DNA of 64,000 nucleotides from Comamonas phosphati (GCF_014637085.1 NZ_BMEU01000001.1:302949-366948), one strand, 5' to 3'. Numbered from the stretch's first letter, positions 34,807-46,685 are shown. Made by a program: numbers and translations. Notes: generated from the sequence alone by a model not told the origin.

Positions 34807-35802
34807 ATGAACAGCAACCGTCGCCTGCTGGCCGGAACCGTCGCGGTCGCCAGCGCGGCCCTTTACCTGGGCATCTCTTTGAACGCCCAGGCCGCGGAGA
34901 AATTCCCCGAGCGTCCCATCATGTTCATCGTGCCGTTCCCGCCCGGCGGCCCCACCGATGCCATGGCCCGCATCCTGGCCACAACGATGACCCAAGAGCT
35001 GGGCCAGAGCGTGATCGTGGAGAACAAGGCCGGCGCCGGCGGCAACATCGGCGCGGATTTCGTGGCCCGCGCCAAGCCGGACGGCTACACGCTGATGTTT
35101 GGCACCTCGGGCCCGCTGGCCATCAACAAGTCGCTGTACAAGTCCATCAGCTACGACCCGCGCACCAGCTTCACGCCCATCATCTACGTGGGCTATCTGC
35201 CCAATGTGCTGGTGGTGCGGCCGGATCTGGGCGTGAGCAACGTCAAGGAACTGATCGCGCTGGAAAAGAGCAAGCCCGGCAAGCTCAACTTCGCGTCTTC
35301 CGGCAACGGCGCTTCGTCCCATCTGGCGGGCGTGCTGTTCAACGGCATGGCCGGCACCCAGCTGCAGCACGTGCCCTACAAGGGCACCGGGCCGGCGCTC
35401 AACGACCTGCTGGCCGGCCAGGTGGACATGACCTTCACCGACATCCTCACGGCCATGCCCTATATCAAGGCCGGCAAGGTCAAGGCGCTGGGCGTGGCCA
35501 CGGCCAAGCGCTCCAGCGCCATGCCCCAGATTCCCACGATCGCCGAGCAGGGCCTGGCCGGCTATGACGTGAGCGTGTTCTTCGGCGTGGTCGGCCCCAA
35601 GGGCATGCCGGCGGACCGGGCTGAGCTGCTCAACCAGGCCTATGCCAAGGCGCTGGATTCGGAGAACGTGAAGAAGGCCTTTGCGGCCCAGGGCCTGGAG
35701 CGTGGCGCGGATACCAAGCCCGCCTACCTGACCGGCTTCGTGAAGACCGAGCTCGACAAATGGAGCGAGGTGGTGCACAAGGCCGGCGTGACGCTGGACT
35801 GA
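34807..35802 (+). CDS. Tripartite tricarboxylate transporter solute-binding protein (TctC/Bug family)
   Basis: A 331-residue periplasmic binding protein with a signal peptide (residues 1 to about 29, ending AQA-AEKFPER). The family signature follows: RPIMFIVPFPPGGPTDAMAR, IVENKAGAGGNIGADFVA, and GYTLMFGTSGPLAINKSLY. It binds a carboxylic acid for uptake. No TctA or TctB membrane genes are present, which is common for the expanded Bug family of Burkholderiales; it may use a remote transporter or act as a sensor. GGAG precedes the ATG. It lies 97 bases after the dehydrogenase and 9 before the CoA-transferase. Confidence 0.92.
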   Translation: MNSNRRLLAGTVAVASAALYLGISLNAQAAEKFPERPIMFIVPFPPGGPTDAMARILATTMTQELGQSVIVENKAGAGGNIGADFVARAKPDGYTLMFGTSGPLAINKSLYKSISYDPRTSFTPIIYVGYLPNVLVVRPDLGVSNVKELIALEKSKPGKLNFASSGNGASSHLAGVLFNGMAGTQLQHVPYKGTGPALNDLLAGQVDMTFTDILTAMPYIKAGKVKALGVATAKRSSAMPQIPTIAEQGLAGYDVSVFFGVVGPKGMPADRAELLNQAYAKALDSENVKKAFAAQGLERGADTKPAYLTGFVKTELDKWSEVVHKAGVTLD

Positions 35803-35811
35803 GAGCCCTAG

Positions 35812-36969
35812 ATGCAAATTTCCGGAACGCACAGCATGGCAACCCCTCTTTCCCCCGGCGCGCTGCAAGGCGTCAAGGTGCTGGACCTCTCGCGCATCCT
35901 TGGTGGCCCGTTCTGCGGGCAGATACTGGGCGACCACGGCGCCGACGTGCTCAAGGTGGAGCCGCCGCAGGGCGACGACACGCGCACCTGGGGGCCTCCG
36001 TTCAAGGACGGCGTGGCCTCGTACTACTTCGGCCTGAACCGCAACAAGCGCCTCCAGTTCCTCGACCTGTCCGCACCCGAGGGCCAGCAGCGCGTGCGCG
36101 AGCTGATGGCCGAGGCCGACGTGGTGGTGGAGAACTTCAAGGTCGGCACCATGGAGAAGTGGGGCATAGGCTACGAGCAGATGCGCGAGCAGCTGCCGCA
36201 TCTGATCTGGTGCCGCGTCACGGGCTTTGGCGCCGACGGCCCGTTGGGCAGCCTGCCCGGCTACGACGCCGCCATCCAGGCCATGGCCGGCATCATGAGC
36301 ATCAACGGCGAGGCCGGCGGCGACCCGCTGCGCGTGGGCCTGCCGGTGGTGGACATGGTGACCGGGCTGAACGCCACCATAGGCGTGCTGCTGGCACTGC
36401 ACGAGCGCGGGCGCAGCGGCCGGGGCCAGTTGGTGGACGCTGCGCTGTACGACTCCGGCCTGTCGCTGCTGCATCCCCATGCGGCCAACTGGTTCATGGG
36501 GCGCCAGGTGCCGCAGCGCTCGGGCAACGCCCATCCCAACATCTATCCCTATGACGTGGTGAGCACGGGCGGTGCGCCCATCTTCCTGGCCGTGGGCAAC
36601 GACCGGCAGTTCCGGCTGCTGTGCAGCCATGTCGGCCAGGAGGCGCTGGCGCAGGACGAGCGCTTTGCCACCGCGGGCCAGCGCTCGGTCCATCGCGCCG
36701 AGCTCAAGCCCTTGCTGGAGCAGGCGTTTGCGTTGCTCGATGGCGTGAAGCTTGCCGACGCGCTGATGGCCATCGGCGTGCCCGCCGCGCCGGTGCTCGA
36801 CGTGGCCCAGGCGCTGGCGCATCCGCATACCGTGCACCGCGAGATGGTGGTGAAGATGGGCGAGTACCAGGGGCTGGGCGCCCCGGTCAAGCTCAGCCGC
36901 ACGCCGGCCAGCTACCGCTTTGCGCCCTTGAGCGAGGGGCAGGGTTTCCTGCCGGCCCCCGGGGCCTGA
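35812..36969 (+). CDS. CaiB/BaiF (class III) CoA-transferase
   Basis: A 385-residue CoA-transferase that moves CoA between acids through an aspartyl-thioester. Visible are [20 protein letters not shown] near residue 20, [18 protein letters not shown] near 43, [16 protein letters not shown] near 70, and [18 protein letters not shown] near 145, where the catalytic Asp lies. It would activate the acid bound by TctC for the upstream dehydrogenase. The ATG at 35836 (MATPLSPG) is an alternative start. A terminator follows at 36992, closing this three-gene unit. Confidence 0.9.
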   Translation: MQISGTHSMATPLSPGALQGVKVLDLSRILGGPFCGQILGDHGADVLKVEPPQGDDTRTWGPPFKDGVASYYFGLNRNKRLQFLDLSAPEGQQRVRELMAEADVVVENFKVGTMEKWGIGYEQMREQLPHLIWCRVTGFGADGPLGSLPGYDAAIQAMAGIMSINGEAGGDPLRVGLPVVDMVTGLNATIGVLLALHERGRSGRGQLVDAALYDSGLSLLHPHAANWFMGRQVPQRSGNAHPNIYPYDVVSTGGAPIFLAVGNDRQFRLLCSHVGQEALAQDERFATAGQRSVHRAELKPLLEQAFALLDGVKLADALMAIGVPAAPVLDVAQALAHPHTVHREMVVKMGEYQGLGAPVKLSRTPASYRFAPLSEGQGFLPAPGA

Positions 36970-36991
36970 TCCTCGCCGGCTTCCGGCCCCG

Positions 36992-37013
36992 GCCCGCCGT
37001 GAGCGGGCTTTTT
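36992..37013 (+). terminator. Rho-independent terminator after the CoA-transferase gene
   Basis: Stem GCCCGC / GCGGGC with loop CGTGA is followed directly by TTTTT, 22 bases after the CoA-transferase stop. Confidence 0.85.
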
Positions 37014-37064
37014 CAGCGCCGGATTGGAGCTGCCGGCGCGGCCTCCCACACTCCCGCAAGGCAG

Positions 37065-37076
37065 TTGTGTGCACAA
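37065..37076. promoter_or_regulatory. Short dyad upstream of acnA
   Basis: TTGTG-TG-CACAA is a perfect 5-bp dyad 50 bases before the acnA start. It could be an operator; no matching site is seen before acnB, mdh or sdhC, so it is not a shared TCA site. Confidence 0.3.
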
Positions 37077-37126
37077 TGGAGTACAAAAGCGTTACCCCTT
37101 GTGTTCTGTCGATGGAGAGTCTCACG

Positions 37127-40045
<2,919 letters not shown>

Positions 40046-40051
40046 AACGGG

Positions 40052-40075
40052 CGCTGTCCCAAACCAGGGACAGCG
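40052..40075 (+). terminator. Hairpin directly after acnA
   Basis: CGCTGTCCC and GGGACAGCG form a perfect 9-bp stem with a 6-base loop, starting 7 bases after the acnA stop. No T-run follows, so this is at best a weak or factor-dependent terminator or a 3' stabiliser. Its right arm runs into dispersed repeat copy 1. Confidence 0.45.
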
Positions 40076-40142
40076 AGCCAGGGCCGCCCCGCAGCGAGGC
40101 TGTCGTCCCCTTGGGGGAAGCGGCGTGAGCCGCTCAGGGGGG
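40064..40142. repeat. Dispersed GC-rich intergenic repeat, copy 1
   Basis: About 79 bases with the block order CCAGGGAC, CGAG, GGGCCGC, GCGAGG, TGTCGTCCCC, GGGGGAAG, GCGGCGTGAGCCGC, TCAGGGGG. The same order occurs at 50848-50936 and 53379-53457. It contains two small dyads: CCCCTTGGGG, and GCGGC/GCCGC around GTGA. The end abuts the stop of the minus-strand DUF4337 gene. This resembles an intergenic repeat I associate with Comamonadaceae genomes. Confidence 0.85.
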
Positions 40143-40144
40143 AC

Positions 40145-40753
40145 TCAAATATGCAGCATGGCGAGTCCGCCCACGCCCAGGCCGATTGCCGCCACGCCGA
40201 GCATGCCGTATTCCAGCCATTTCTTCTTGGTCAGCAGCGCAATCGCGGCCAGGGCAATGGCCACCTGCAGCGCGGTGGTGGCCTGGGCCCAGCGGTGGTG
40301 CAGGTGCATCTGCATCTCGGACTGCTCGTCCCAATGCCGGGCCTCGTCCTCCAGGCGATCGGCATCGCGCTTGATGTCGTCTTTTTCCTTCTCGTAGCGG
40401 CTCGCCTTGGCCTGGTAGGCCGTCCGCTTGTCATCCGCGGCCGTCAGGTCGCGCGCGAACTCGGCCAGCGATTGCTTGGTGCTCTTGGCCTGGAAGTAGG
40501 CCCATTGATTGGCCGCTTCGGTCTTCTTGATGGCGGCGTTGTTCTTGTAGAGGCCCGCGTTCGCCTGGGTGGCGCCGCCCATGTACGAGAAGATGGCGCC
40601 CACGGTGGCGATGACCGCGGTGCACATGGCGATCTGGTTGGTCAGGCTGCCGCCGCCGATGCCGTGGTGGGCGGTTTCGCCATGTTCGCCCTCGGCGGCA
40701 TGCTCGAGTTCGTGATCGTGTGGGCCATGAACGTGAAAGCCGTCGGAAGACAT
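40145..40753 (-). CDS. DUF4337-type membrane protein
   Basis: A 202-residue protein. The N-terminus is His/Glu-rich (residues 1-35, HVHGPHDHELEHAAEGEHGE), followed by a hydrophobic segment (CTAVIATVGAIFSYMG), the conserved NQWAYFQAKSTKQSL near residue 82, a charged coiled-coil stretch (residues 105-150, YEKEKDDIKRDADRLEDEAR), and two C-terminal membrane helices. This is the DUF4337 layout. The role is unknown. The His-rich tail might bind metal. It stands alone next to an AT-rich gap upstream. Confidence 0.82.
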   Translation of the reverse strand: MSSDGFHVHGPHDHELEHAAEGEHGETAHHGIGGGSLTNQIAMCTAVIATVGAIFSYMGGATQANAGLYKNNAAIKKTEAANQWAYFQAKSTKQSLAEFARDLTAADDKRTAYQAKASRYEKEKDDIKRDADRLEDEARHWDEQSEMQMHLHHRWAQATTALQVAIALAAIALLTKKKWLEYGMLGVAAIGLGVGGLAMLHI

Positions 40754-41274
40754 GTGAGCGAATCCTTGATTGTGGTGGGTGGCGCATTATGGGGCATGCA
40801 TGGCTGCAGGCTTGCCTTGCGCCTGCCCAAGTCGCTTGGCTTGGGCGGCAGCGGCACTCAGAACACACATCATTGCGCATGGATTGTTCGAGAAATACGC
40901 AAATTCTGATATTTGGAGATATTGCCGGATAAATCGCAAAAAAATGTTTTTTCTGTCAGCGGCTGCTGATTTTTTTATATCTGTTGCACCCTGAAGATCC
41001 GCACGGATATTTTGCAATATTTGATGAATAAATATCGTGAAAGTGCTGATGATGTAAAACAGTGTTTTGTGTATTCATTCCTGCTGGATTTGGATTTATG
41101 GTGTGCGTCACTCGCTTGCCACAGGCTCATGGGCTGCTCTGTAAATAGAAGCAGATAGCCGATTGGGCCGAGAATGAATTCCTGGCGCCAGCGCGCCGCT
41201 TCAAGAAAATTCCATCCCGGCGGCCGGTCAGTCATTGATGGCGGCCGACGCCATGGAATGCAGAGGTAATCCAT
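40754..41274. other. AT-rich 520-bp intergenic region before the glmM-like gene
   Basis: No convincing gene. The stretch 40890-41070 is unusually AT-rich for this genome: A-runs against T-runs around 40938-40952, a small hairpin TCAGC-GGCT-GCTGA followed by seven T (40956-40976), and an inverted repeat GATATTT / AAATATC (41006-41012 and 41030-41036). Short open frames here lack codon bias and ribosome sites. The region could hold the glmM-like promoter, or be a silenced or acquired fragment. Confidence 0.6.
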
Positions 41275-42615
41275 ATGGATATGAGACGCCAATATTTCGG
41301 CACCGACGGCATCCGCGACCAGGTGGGGCAGTATCCCATCACGCCCGATTTCGCCTTGCATCTGGCCCACGTGGTCGGGCGGGTGCTGCGCCGCAGCGAA
41401 GAACGTCCCACGGTGGTGATCGGCAAGGACACGCGCATCTCCGGCTACATGCTCGAGAGTGCGCTGGAGGCCGGTTTCAACTCCGCCGGCGTCGACGTGG
41501 TGCTGCTCGGCCCGCTGCCCACGCCGGGCGTGGCCTATCTCACGCGGGCCCTGCGCGCCAGCCTGGGCGTGGTCATCAGTGCCAGCCACAACCGGTTCGA
41601 TGACAACGGCATCAAGTTCTTCAGTGCCGCAGGGACGAAGCTGCCCGATGCCTGGGAGATGACGGTGGAGCAGATGCTGCTCGAGGCGCCCCGGTGGACG
41701 CCGTCGGCCGCGCTGGGCAAGACCCGGCGCCTCGACGATGCCGCCGGCCGCTACATCGAGTTCTGCAAAAGCACCTTCGACCATGCGCTCACGCTGCAGG
41801 GGCTGAAGATCGTCGTGGATGCGGCCCATGGCGCGGCCTACCAGGTGGCGCCCCAGGTCCTCCATGAGCTGGGCGCCGAGGTGATCAAGATCGGTTGCGC
41901 TCCCAACGGGCTGAATATCAACGAGGGCGTGGGGGCCACCCACCCGCAAGCGCTGGCCATGGCCGTCTCGGGCAGCGGGGCCGACTTCGGGATCGCGCTC
42001 GATGGCGATGCCGACCGGCTGCTGATGGCCGATGCCGCGGGCCGGCTCTACAACGGCGACGAGCTGCTGTACCTGGTCGTCGCCGATCGTCTGGCGCGCG
42101 GCGAGGAGGTGCCGGGAGCGGTGGGCACGCTGATGACCAATCTGGCGGTGGAGCAGGCGTTCATGACCCTGGGCGTCGAGTTCGTGCGCGCCAAGGTGGG
42201 GGACCGCCATGTGCTCGAGGAGCTGAACCGCAAGGGCTGGAGGCTTGGCGGCGAGGGCTCGGGCCATCTGCTGATGCTGGACCAGCAAAGCACGGGCGAC
42301 GGCCTGGTCAGCGCGCTGCAGGTGCTGCAGGCCTGCGTGCGGGCCGGGCAGTCGCTGTCGCAATGGCTGTCGCCGGTCCAGCTGTTTCCCCTGGCCTTGC
42401 TCAACGTGCGCCTGCAACCGGGCCAGAACTGGAAGAGCAACGCCATGCTGACCCGCGTGACGGAGCAGGTGTGTGCCGAGCTCGGCGATACCGGGCGTGT
42501 GCTGATCCGGGCCAGCGGCACGGAGCCGGTGCTGCGGGTGCTGGTGGAGGCGCGGGATGGCAGGCAGGCGAGCCGCTGTGCCGAGCGTCTGGTTGCTGCG
42601 GCAAAAGAGGGCTGA
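41275..42615 (+). CDS. glmM: Phosphoglucosamine mutase-like protein, probably a second GlmM
   Basis: A 446-residue alpha-D-phosphohexomutase converting glucosamine-6-phosphate to glucosamine-1-phosphate for peptidoglycan and LPS precursors. The phosphoserine loop [17 protein letters not shown] lies near residue 98 (active Ser about 102), the metal loop [12 protein letters not shown] near 242, the sugar loop [18 protein letters not shown] near 326, and the phosphate loop [13 protein letters not shown] near 410. Against classical GlmM it reads [11 protein letters not shown] where IRGxVG is usual, and QQSTGDG where TTGDG is usual. It is not beside ftsH-folP, the usual glmM location, so it may be a paralogue. 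AGAGG precedes the ATG. Confidence 0.82.
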   Translation: MDMRRQYFGTDGIRDQVGQYPITPDFALHLAHVVGRVLRRSEERPTVVIGKDTRISGYMLESALEAGFNSAGVDVVLLGPLPTPGVAYLTRALRASLGVVISASHNRFDDNGIKFFSAAGTKLPDAWEMTVEQMLLEAPRWTPSAALGKTRRLDDAAGRYIEFCKSTFDHALTLQGLKIVVDAAHGAAYQVAPQVLHELGAEVIKIGCAPNGLNINEGVGATHPQALAMAVSGSGADFGIALDGDADRLLMADAAGRLYNGDELLYLVVADRLARGEEVPGAVGTLMTNLAVEQAFMTLGVEFVRAKVGDRHVLEELNRKGWRLGGEGSGHLLMLDQQSTGDGLVSALQVLQACVRAGQSLSQWLSPVQLFPLALLNVRLQPGQNWKSNAMLTRVTEQVCAELGDTGRVLIRASGTEPVLRVLVEARDGRQASRCAERLVAAAKEG

Positions 42616-42744
42616 TCCGCTTGCAGCGACCCATGACGATCTGGCGTGCATGGGGCCGCGGGTCCGCAAGTTCTTGCCGGCTTCCTTCGTCCATGTCCGG
42701 CGATGCGTGCCTGCGCGCAGCCGCGCCGTGTTCACTTCGGGTTT

Positions 42745-43629
42745 TTATTGCTGCTCGGCCAGCAGGTCCTGCAGCGCCTTGACCTGCTGGCGCAGGCGCT
42801 CGTTTTCGGCTTCGAGTTCGGTCACGCGGGCCTGCAGCTCCTCGGGCGATGCGGCGGGAGCAGCGGCCTGTTCGTCGCCGGCTTCCGTTTCCTTGGCCGC
42901 CCTGGGTTTTTTCTTGGCGTCGCGCACGCGCTTGGCGGCCTGCTTGAGGCCTTCGGCGCCTTCGGCGGCCACGGCCTGCTGTTCTTCCACGGGCAGGGTG
43001 GCGACCACGGCGGCGGCGTTGAGCGAGAGTTCGCCCGACTTGACGGCGGCCACCACTTCGGGCGCGGCCTTTTCCTGGATGGTCTCGATCATCTTGACCT
43101 GACCGGCCGACAGGCGCGCGGCGCGCGCCAGGGCCTCGCGTGTGTCCAGCGCTTCATCGGGCACCTTGGCCACGCTGGCCAGGGCCTTGGCGACCACGGG
43201 GTCCGTATCGCCTTCTGTTTGGCCTTCCCAGGGGGCTTCCTCGCCATTGCCGGCCTCGGCCGCTTCGGCCTTGGCGGCATTCACGGCAGCGGCGGCTGCG
43301 GCACGGCGCGTGGCAATGATCTCGCGCTTGCGCAGCGCGAGCACGCCGCGCTGGAAGTCCGAGACGCTGCGGCGGCCCAGGTGCTGGTCGATCATCCACA
43401 GGTGCACGTCGTCCATGTTCCTGAACTGCGTGGCCTGCACGGTGTCGAAGGGCAGGCCGTGCTTGCGGCAGATGCCGTAGCGGTTGTGGCCGTCGATGAG
43501 CAGATCGCCCCACAGCACCAGCGCGTCGCGGCAGCCTTCGGCGAGGATGCTGCGCTCCAGCGCCTCGTGTTCGTCGGCGGTGAGCGGGTCGATATAGGCC
43601 TTCAGGCCTTCGTCAATCTGGATGTCCAT
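42745..43629 (-). CDS. ParB-like nuclease-domain protein (plasmid partition-related type)
   Basis: A 294-residue protein. The N-terminal 110 residues form a ParB/sulfiredoxin-type domain (IDPLTADEHEALERSILAEG, then LLIDGHNRYGICRKHGLPF near 43). A helix rich in Ala and Glu follows, then a KorB-like helical stretch (ALARAARLSAGQVKMIETIQ near 170). The C-terminal coiled coil (ARVTELEAENERLRQQVKAL) probably dimerises it. No ParA gene is adjacent, so it is not a complete partition system. DNA binding and perhaps CTP binding are plausible from the family. The start ATG 43629 begins MDIQIDEGLKAY. Confidence 0.75.
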   Translation of the reverse strand: MDIQIDEGLKAYIDPLTADEHEALERSILAEGCRDALVLWGDLLIDGHNRYGICRKHGLPFDTVQATQFRNMDDVHLWMIDQHLGRRSVSDFQRGVLALRKREIIATRRAAAAAAVNAAKAEAAEAGNGEEAPWEGQTEGDTDPVVAKALASVAKVPDEALDTREALARAARLSAGQVKMIETIQEKAAPEVVAAVKSGELSLNAAAVVATLPVEEQQAVAAEGAEGLKQAAKRVRDAKKKPRAAKETEAGDEQAAAPAASPEELQARVTELEAENERLRQQVKALQDLLAEQQ

Positions 43630-43732
43630 GCTGGGTAGTCATTCAAAATCAGGAGCTCTCATCGCTTTCTGACAAATGATTTCAATATGAAAACATATTG
43701 AAACCAATTTGCATAAAGCGTGTGCAGCTATG

Positions 43733-43765
43733 AAAAAAGAGTGACGCCCCAGAACATGGGGCGTC
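43733..43765 (-). terminator. Rho-independent terminator of trhP
   Basis: On the minus strand GACGCCCC-(7 bases)-GGGGCGTC is followed four bases later by six T, 25 bases after the trhP stop. The remaining gap up to 43629 is AT-rich and holds a further small dyad (ATGAAAACATATTGAAAC region) that I cannot interpret. Confidence 0.85.
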
Positions 43766-43789
43766 ATCGTTGGAGCGTCGTGCGCGAGC

Positions 43790-45154
43790 TTACAGCAGGC
43801 GCGAGATCAGGGCGCCGTCGACCGGGCCTGCCAGCGGAATGCGCACGCGCACGGGGTTGCCCTGGGCGACTTCGACGGGCTCGCCGTCGAGGTTGAACAT
43901 CTTCTCGAGTTTGACCCGCCGGTTGCCCTGGGGATGGATGATCTCCAGCGTATCGCCCACCTGGAAGCGGTTCTTGGTCTCGACCTCGGCCAGGCCGTCG
44001 GCCCAGCCGCGCACCTCGCCCACGAAGTGGCTGCGCTGCAGCACGCTGTGGCCGGTCTCGTAGTTCTGGTAATCGTTGGCCGGGCGGCGCTCCAGCAGGC
44101 CGCCGGTGTAGCCACGGTTGGCCAGGCCTTCGAGCTCGGTGATCAGCTCGGGGTTGAACGGGCGGCCGGCCACGGCGTCGTCGATGGCGCGGCGGTAGAC
44201 CTGGGCCGTACGGGCCACGTAGTACAGGCTCTTGGTGCGGCCCTCGATCTTGAGCGAATCGACGCCGATCTTCGCCAGGCGCTCCACATGCTCCACGGCG
44301 CGCAGGTCCTTGGAGTTCATGATGTAGGTGCCGTGCTCGTCCTCCATGATAGGCATGAGTTCGCCCGGGCGGCCCTTTTCCTCCAGCAGGTAGACCTGAT
44401 CCGCCTTGGGGTGGCGCTGGCCGTCGCCGCAGGTGCTGAACTGGTTGTCCGCATCGTTCTTGGCCGATTCGAAGTTGAAGCCCTGCTCCATGGTCTGGGC
44501 CAGGGCTTCGCCGGTGTTGGGGTCCACGGCCGCGTCATGCGTCTTGTAGTCCCAGCGGCAGGCATTGGTGCAGGTGCCCTGGTTGGGGTCGCGGTGGTTG
44601 AAGTAGCCCGACAGCAGGCAGCGGCCCGAGTAGGCGATGCACAGCGCGCCGTGCACGAAGACCTCGATCTCCATGTCCGGGCACTCCTGGCGGATCTTCT
44701 CGATCTCGTCCAGCGAGAGCTCGCGCGAAAGGATGATGCGCGAGACGCCGGCCTTCTGCCAGAACTTCACCGTGGCCCAGTTGGTGGTGTTGGCCTGGAC
44801 CGAGAGATGGATCTCGGCCTCGGGCCACTTTTCCTTGACCATCATCATCAGGCCCGGGTCGGCCATGATGAAGGCGTCGGGCTTGAGATCCATCACGGGC
44901 TCCATGTCGCGGAGATAGGTGCGAACCTTGTCGTTGTGGGCGATCAGATTGCTGGTGACGAAGAACTTCTTGCCCCGGGTGTGGGCTTCCTGAATGCCCT
45001 GGGCGATCTGCTCCAGGCGGAATTCGTTGTTGCGCGCGCGCAGGGAGTAACGCGGCTGGCCGGCGTACACAGCGTCGGCGCCGAAGTCGTAGGCGGCGCG
45101 CATCTTGTCTAGCGAGCCGGCTGGCAGCAGCAGTTCAGGGGCTTTGAGGGTCAT
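43790..45154 (-). CDS. trhP: tRNA 5-hydroxyuridine modification protein TrhP (U32 peptidase family)
   Basis: A 454-residue U32-family protein, YegQ type. It has PELLLPAGSLDKMRAAYDFG at the N-terminus, FVHGALCIAYSGRCLLSGYF near residue 168, and NQGTCTNACRWDY near 195, which together give the four conserved cysteines expected to bind an iron-sulfur cluster. IMNSKDLRAVEHVERLAKIG lies near 290. TrhP takes part in prephenate-dependent hydroxylation of U34 in tRNAs; the older annotation is protease. It stands alone with its own terminator. The start has no strong ribosome site but matches relatives. Confidence 0.9.
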   Translation of the reverse strand: MTLKAPELLLPAGSLDKMRAAYDFGADAVYAGQPRYSLRARNNEFRLEQIAQGIQEAHTRGKKFFVTSNLIAHNDKVRTYLRDMEPVMDLKPDAFIMADPGLMMMVKEKWPEAEIHLSVQANTTNWATVKFWQKAGVSRIILSRELSLDEIEKIRQECPDMEIEVFVHGALCIAYSGRCLLSGYFNHRDPNQGTCTNACRWDYKTHDAAVDPNTGEALAQTMEQGFNFESAKNDADNQFSTCGDGQRHPKADQVYLLEEKGRPGELMPIMEDEHGTYIMNSKDLRAVEHVERLAKIGVDSLKIEGRTKSLYYVARTAQVYRRAIDDAVAGRPFNPELITELEGLANRGYTGGLLERRPANDYQNYETGHSVLQRSHFVGEVRGWADGLAEVETKNRFQVGDTLEIIHPQGNRRVKLEKMFNLDGEPVEVAQGNPVRVRIPLAGPVDGALISRLL

Positions 45155-45327
45155 GATGGCCCGTATTGTCCCGCAAACCGTTTTCCGTGGTGTGGCGTGG
45201 GGGGGGCGGCGGCATTACCGCGCTGACCGGTGTTTTGTCGTGCCTGCCGCCACTTCCCGCGACGACAAAGGCGGTCGTGAAAATGTCTGAGGGGGCTGTC
45301 TGGGGGACGATTTCCTGAGCCCAACGC

Positions 45328-46542
45328 TCAAAGAGGCGCGGTGAACCAGGTCCGATCGAACAGCATTCGCGCGAACCGGTCGGCATCCACGGCCTTCGAG
45401 ATCAGAAACCCCTGGGCACAGTCGCAGCCCATGCGCTGCAGAAAGCTCCAGTCCTCCCGGGTTTCAACGCCTTCGCCCGTGACGCTGAGCCCCAGTTCAT
45501 GGCCCAGTGCGATGGTGGAAGCGAGTGCGGTGGAGTGCATCTCGTCATTCCATGCGTCGCTGACCAGGGCCCGGTCGATCTTCAGTTCGGTGAATGGGGT
45601 GGACACCAGGCTGCAGATGGAGCTGTGGCCGCGACCGCAGCCGTCCTGGGCCAGGCCGAAGCCTTTGAGCCGCAGCCGGCTGGCGCCCATGTAGTAGCGG
45701 CTGGGTATGTGGATCGCATCGTCTTCGAGCAGCTCGAAGACCACAGCTTCGGGAGCGACTCCCGCAGCGGCCACCATGTCGTGCAGGCGGTCCGGGAGTT
45801 CCGGCTGTTCCAGCAGCGGCACGGGCAGGTTGATTCCTATCGGGATGTAGTGACCGTGCCGGCGCCAGGCGGTGTGCGCCCTGAGCCCATCATCGAGCAT
45901 CTGCAGGAGCAGCTCATACTCGAATCCATGCTGCCTGATGGCCGGCATGAAGGCACTGGGAAGAATGCATTCGCCGGTGTCGCACGGCCAGCGGGCCAGC
46001 ACTTCGGCCGCGACGATGCGGCCCGTGTGCAGGGACAGCTTGGGCTGGAACCAGCCTTGTATCTCGCTGTTCTGCAGTGCCTGGCGCAGCATGGCGGCAT
46101 CGAGCGCCGGCGGGTGCTGCCCGGCTGGGCGATTGCGGACCGTTGCGCTCTCTTCCTGGTGACCCATGCACTGCTGGAGCAACTGGCGCGCCTGCTGCCA
46201 GGTGAACGGCTTGGGAAACTGGCCGATCACCGAGAAGCCGTGCTCCTTGGCCATCAGTCCCGCGCTCTTGAGGACACGGCGCGGGCATGCGCTGGAGATG
46301 AGCAGCATGGGATGCTGGCCGAGGCCGGACAGTTGATCGATGAACTGGAGGCCATCGGTATCGGGAATGTCCAGATCCAGGATCACGATCTGGTGCCGTT
46401 GCTGCCGCAGCGCCTGCAGCGCGGCCTGCGCCGTGCAGGCCGAGGTGATCTGGCGAAAGCCCACGCCGCTCAGCAGCGACTCCACATGCCGGCATTGAAC
46501 AGGGCTGTGCTCCAGAACCAGGATGCGGTGGTCGGTTGGCAT
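45328..46542 (-). CDS. Response regulator with EAL domain (RocR-like), EAL motif degenerate
   Basis: A 404-residue protein with an N-terminal receiver (VILDLDIPDTDG, phospho-Asp near 56; PKPFTW near 113) joined to an EAL domain (150-395). The EAL signature is altered: AAEVLARW replaces the usual EALLRW; LAQDGCGRGHSS replaces the DDFG metal motif, losing its second Asp; ELKIDRALV, TGEGVET and AQGFLIS are kept. Cyclic-di-GMP hydrolysis is therefore doubtful and it may bind the nucleotide as a sensor or act like RocR on other proteins. No sensor kinase is adjacent. Confidence 0.87.
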   Translation of the reverse strand: MPTDHRILVLEHSPVQCRHVESLLSGVGFRQITSACTAQAALQALRQQRHQIVILDLDIPDTDGLQFIDQLSGLGQHPMLLISSACPRRVLKSAGLMAKEHGFSVIGQFPKPFTWQQARQLLQQCMGHQEESATVRNRPAGQHPPALDAAMLRQALQNSEIQGWFQPKLSLHTGRIVAAEVLARWPCDTGECILPSAFMPAIRQHGFEYELLLQMLDDGLRAHTAWRRHGHYIPIGINLPVPLLEQPELPDRLHDMVAAAGVAPEAVVFELLEDDAIHIPSRYYMGASRLRLKGFGLAQDGCGRGHSSICSLVSTPFTELKIDRALVSDAWNDEMHSTALASTIALGHELGLSVTGEGVETREDWSFLQRMGCDCAQGFLISKAVDADRFARMLFDRTWFTAPL

Positions 46543-46685
46543 GGGCGGCGGCTTGGCGGGGGGCTGTGGGAACGGAGATTCGGCCTCTCGGAAGATGGTT
46601 ACAGTTTAAACAGAAAATTAACTTTTGGTTAAGTTGAATTTGATTTTCAAGCAAATTCAATCCACGACCTGCTGCGCCAGAAGAC
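46543..46685. other. Upstream region of the receiver-EAL gene
   Basis: No gene is seen. AT-rich runs around 46605-46660 (TTAACTTTTGGTTAA-type sequence) probably contain the promoter for the receiver-EAL gene on the minus strand. Confidence 0.4.

Noticed and set aside
40770-41017. Two overlapping frames of about 75 codons on opposite strands in the AT-rich gap
   Set aside because: No ribosome sites, no similarity to known proteins and codon use unlike the neighbours.
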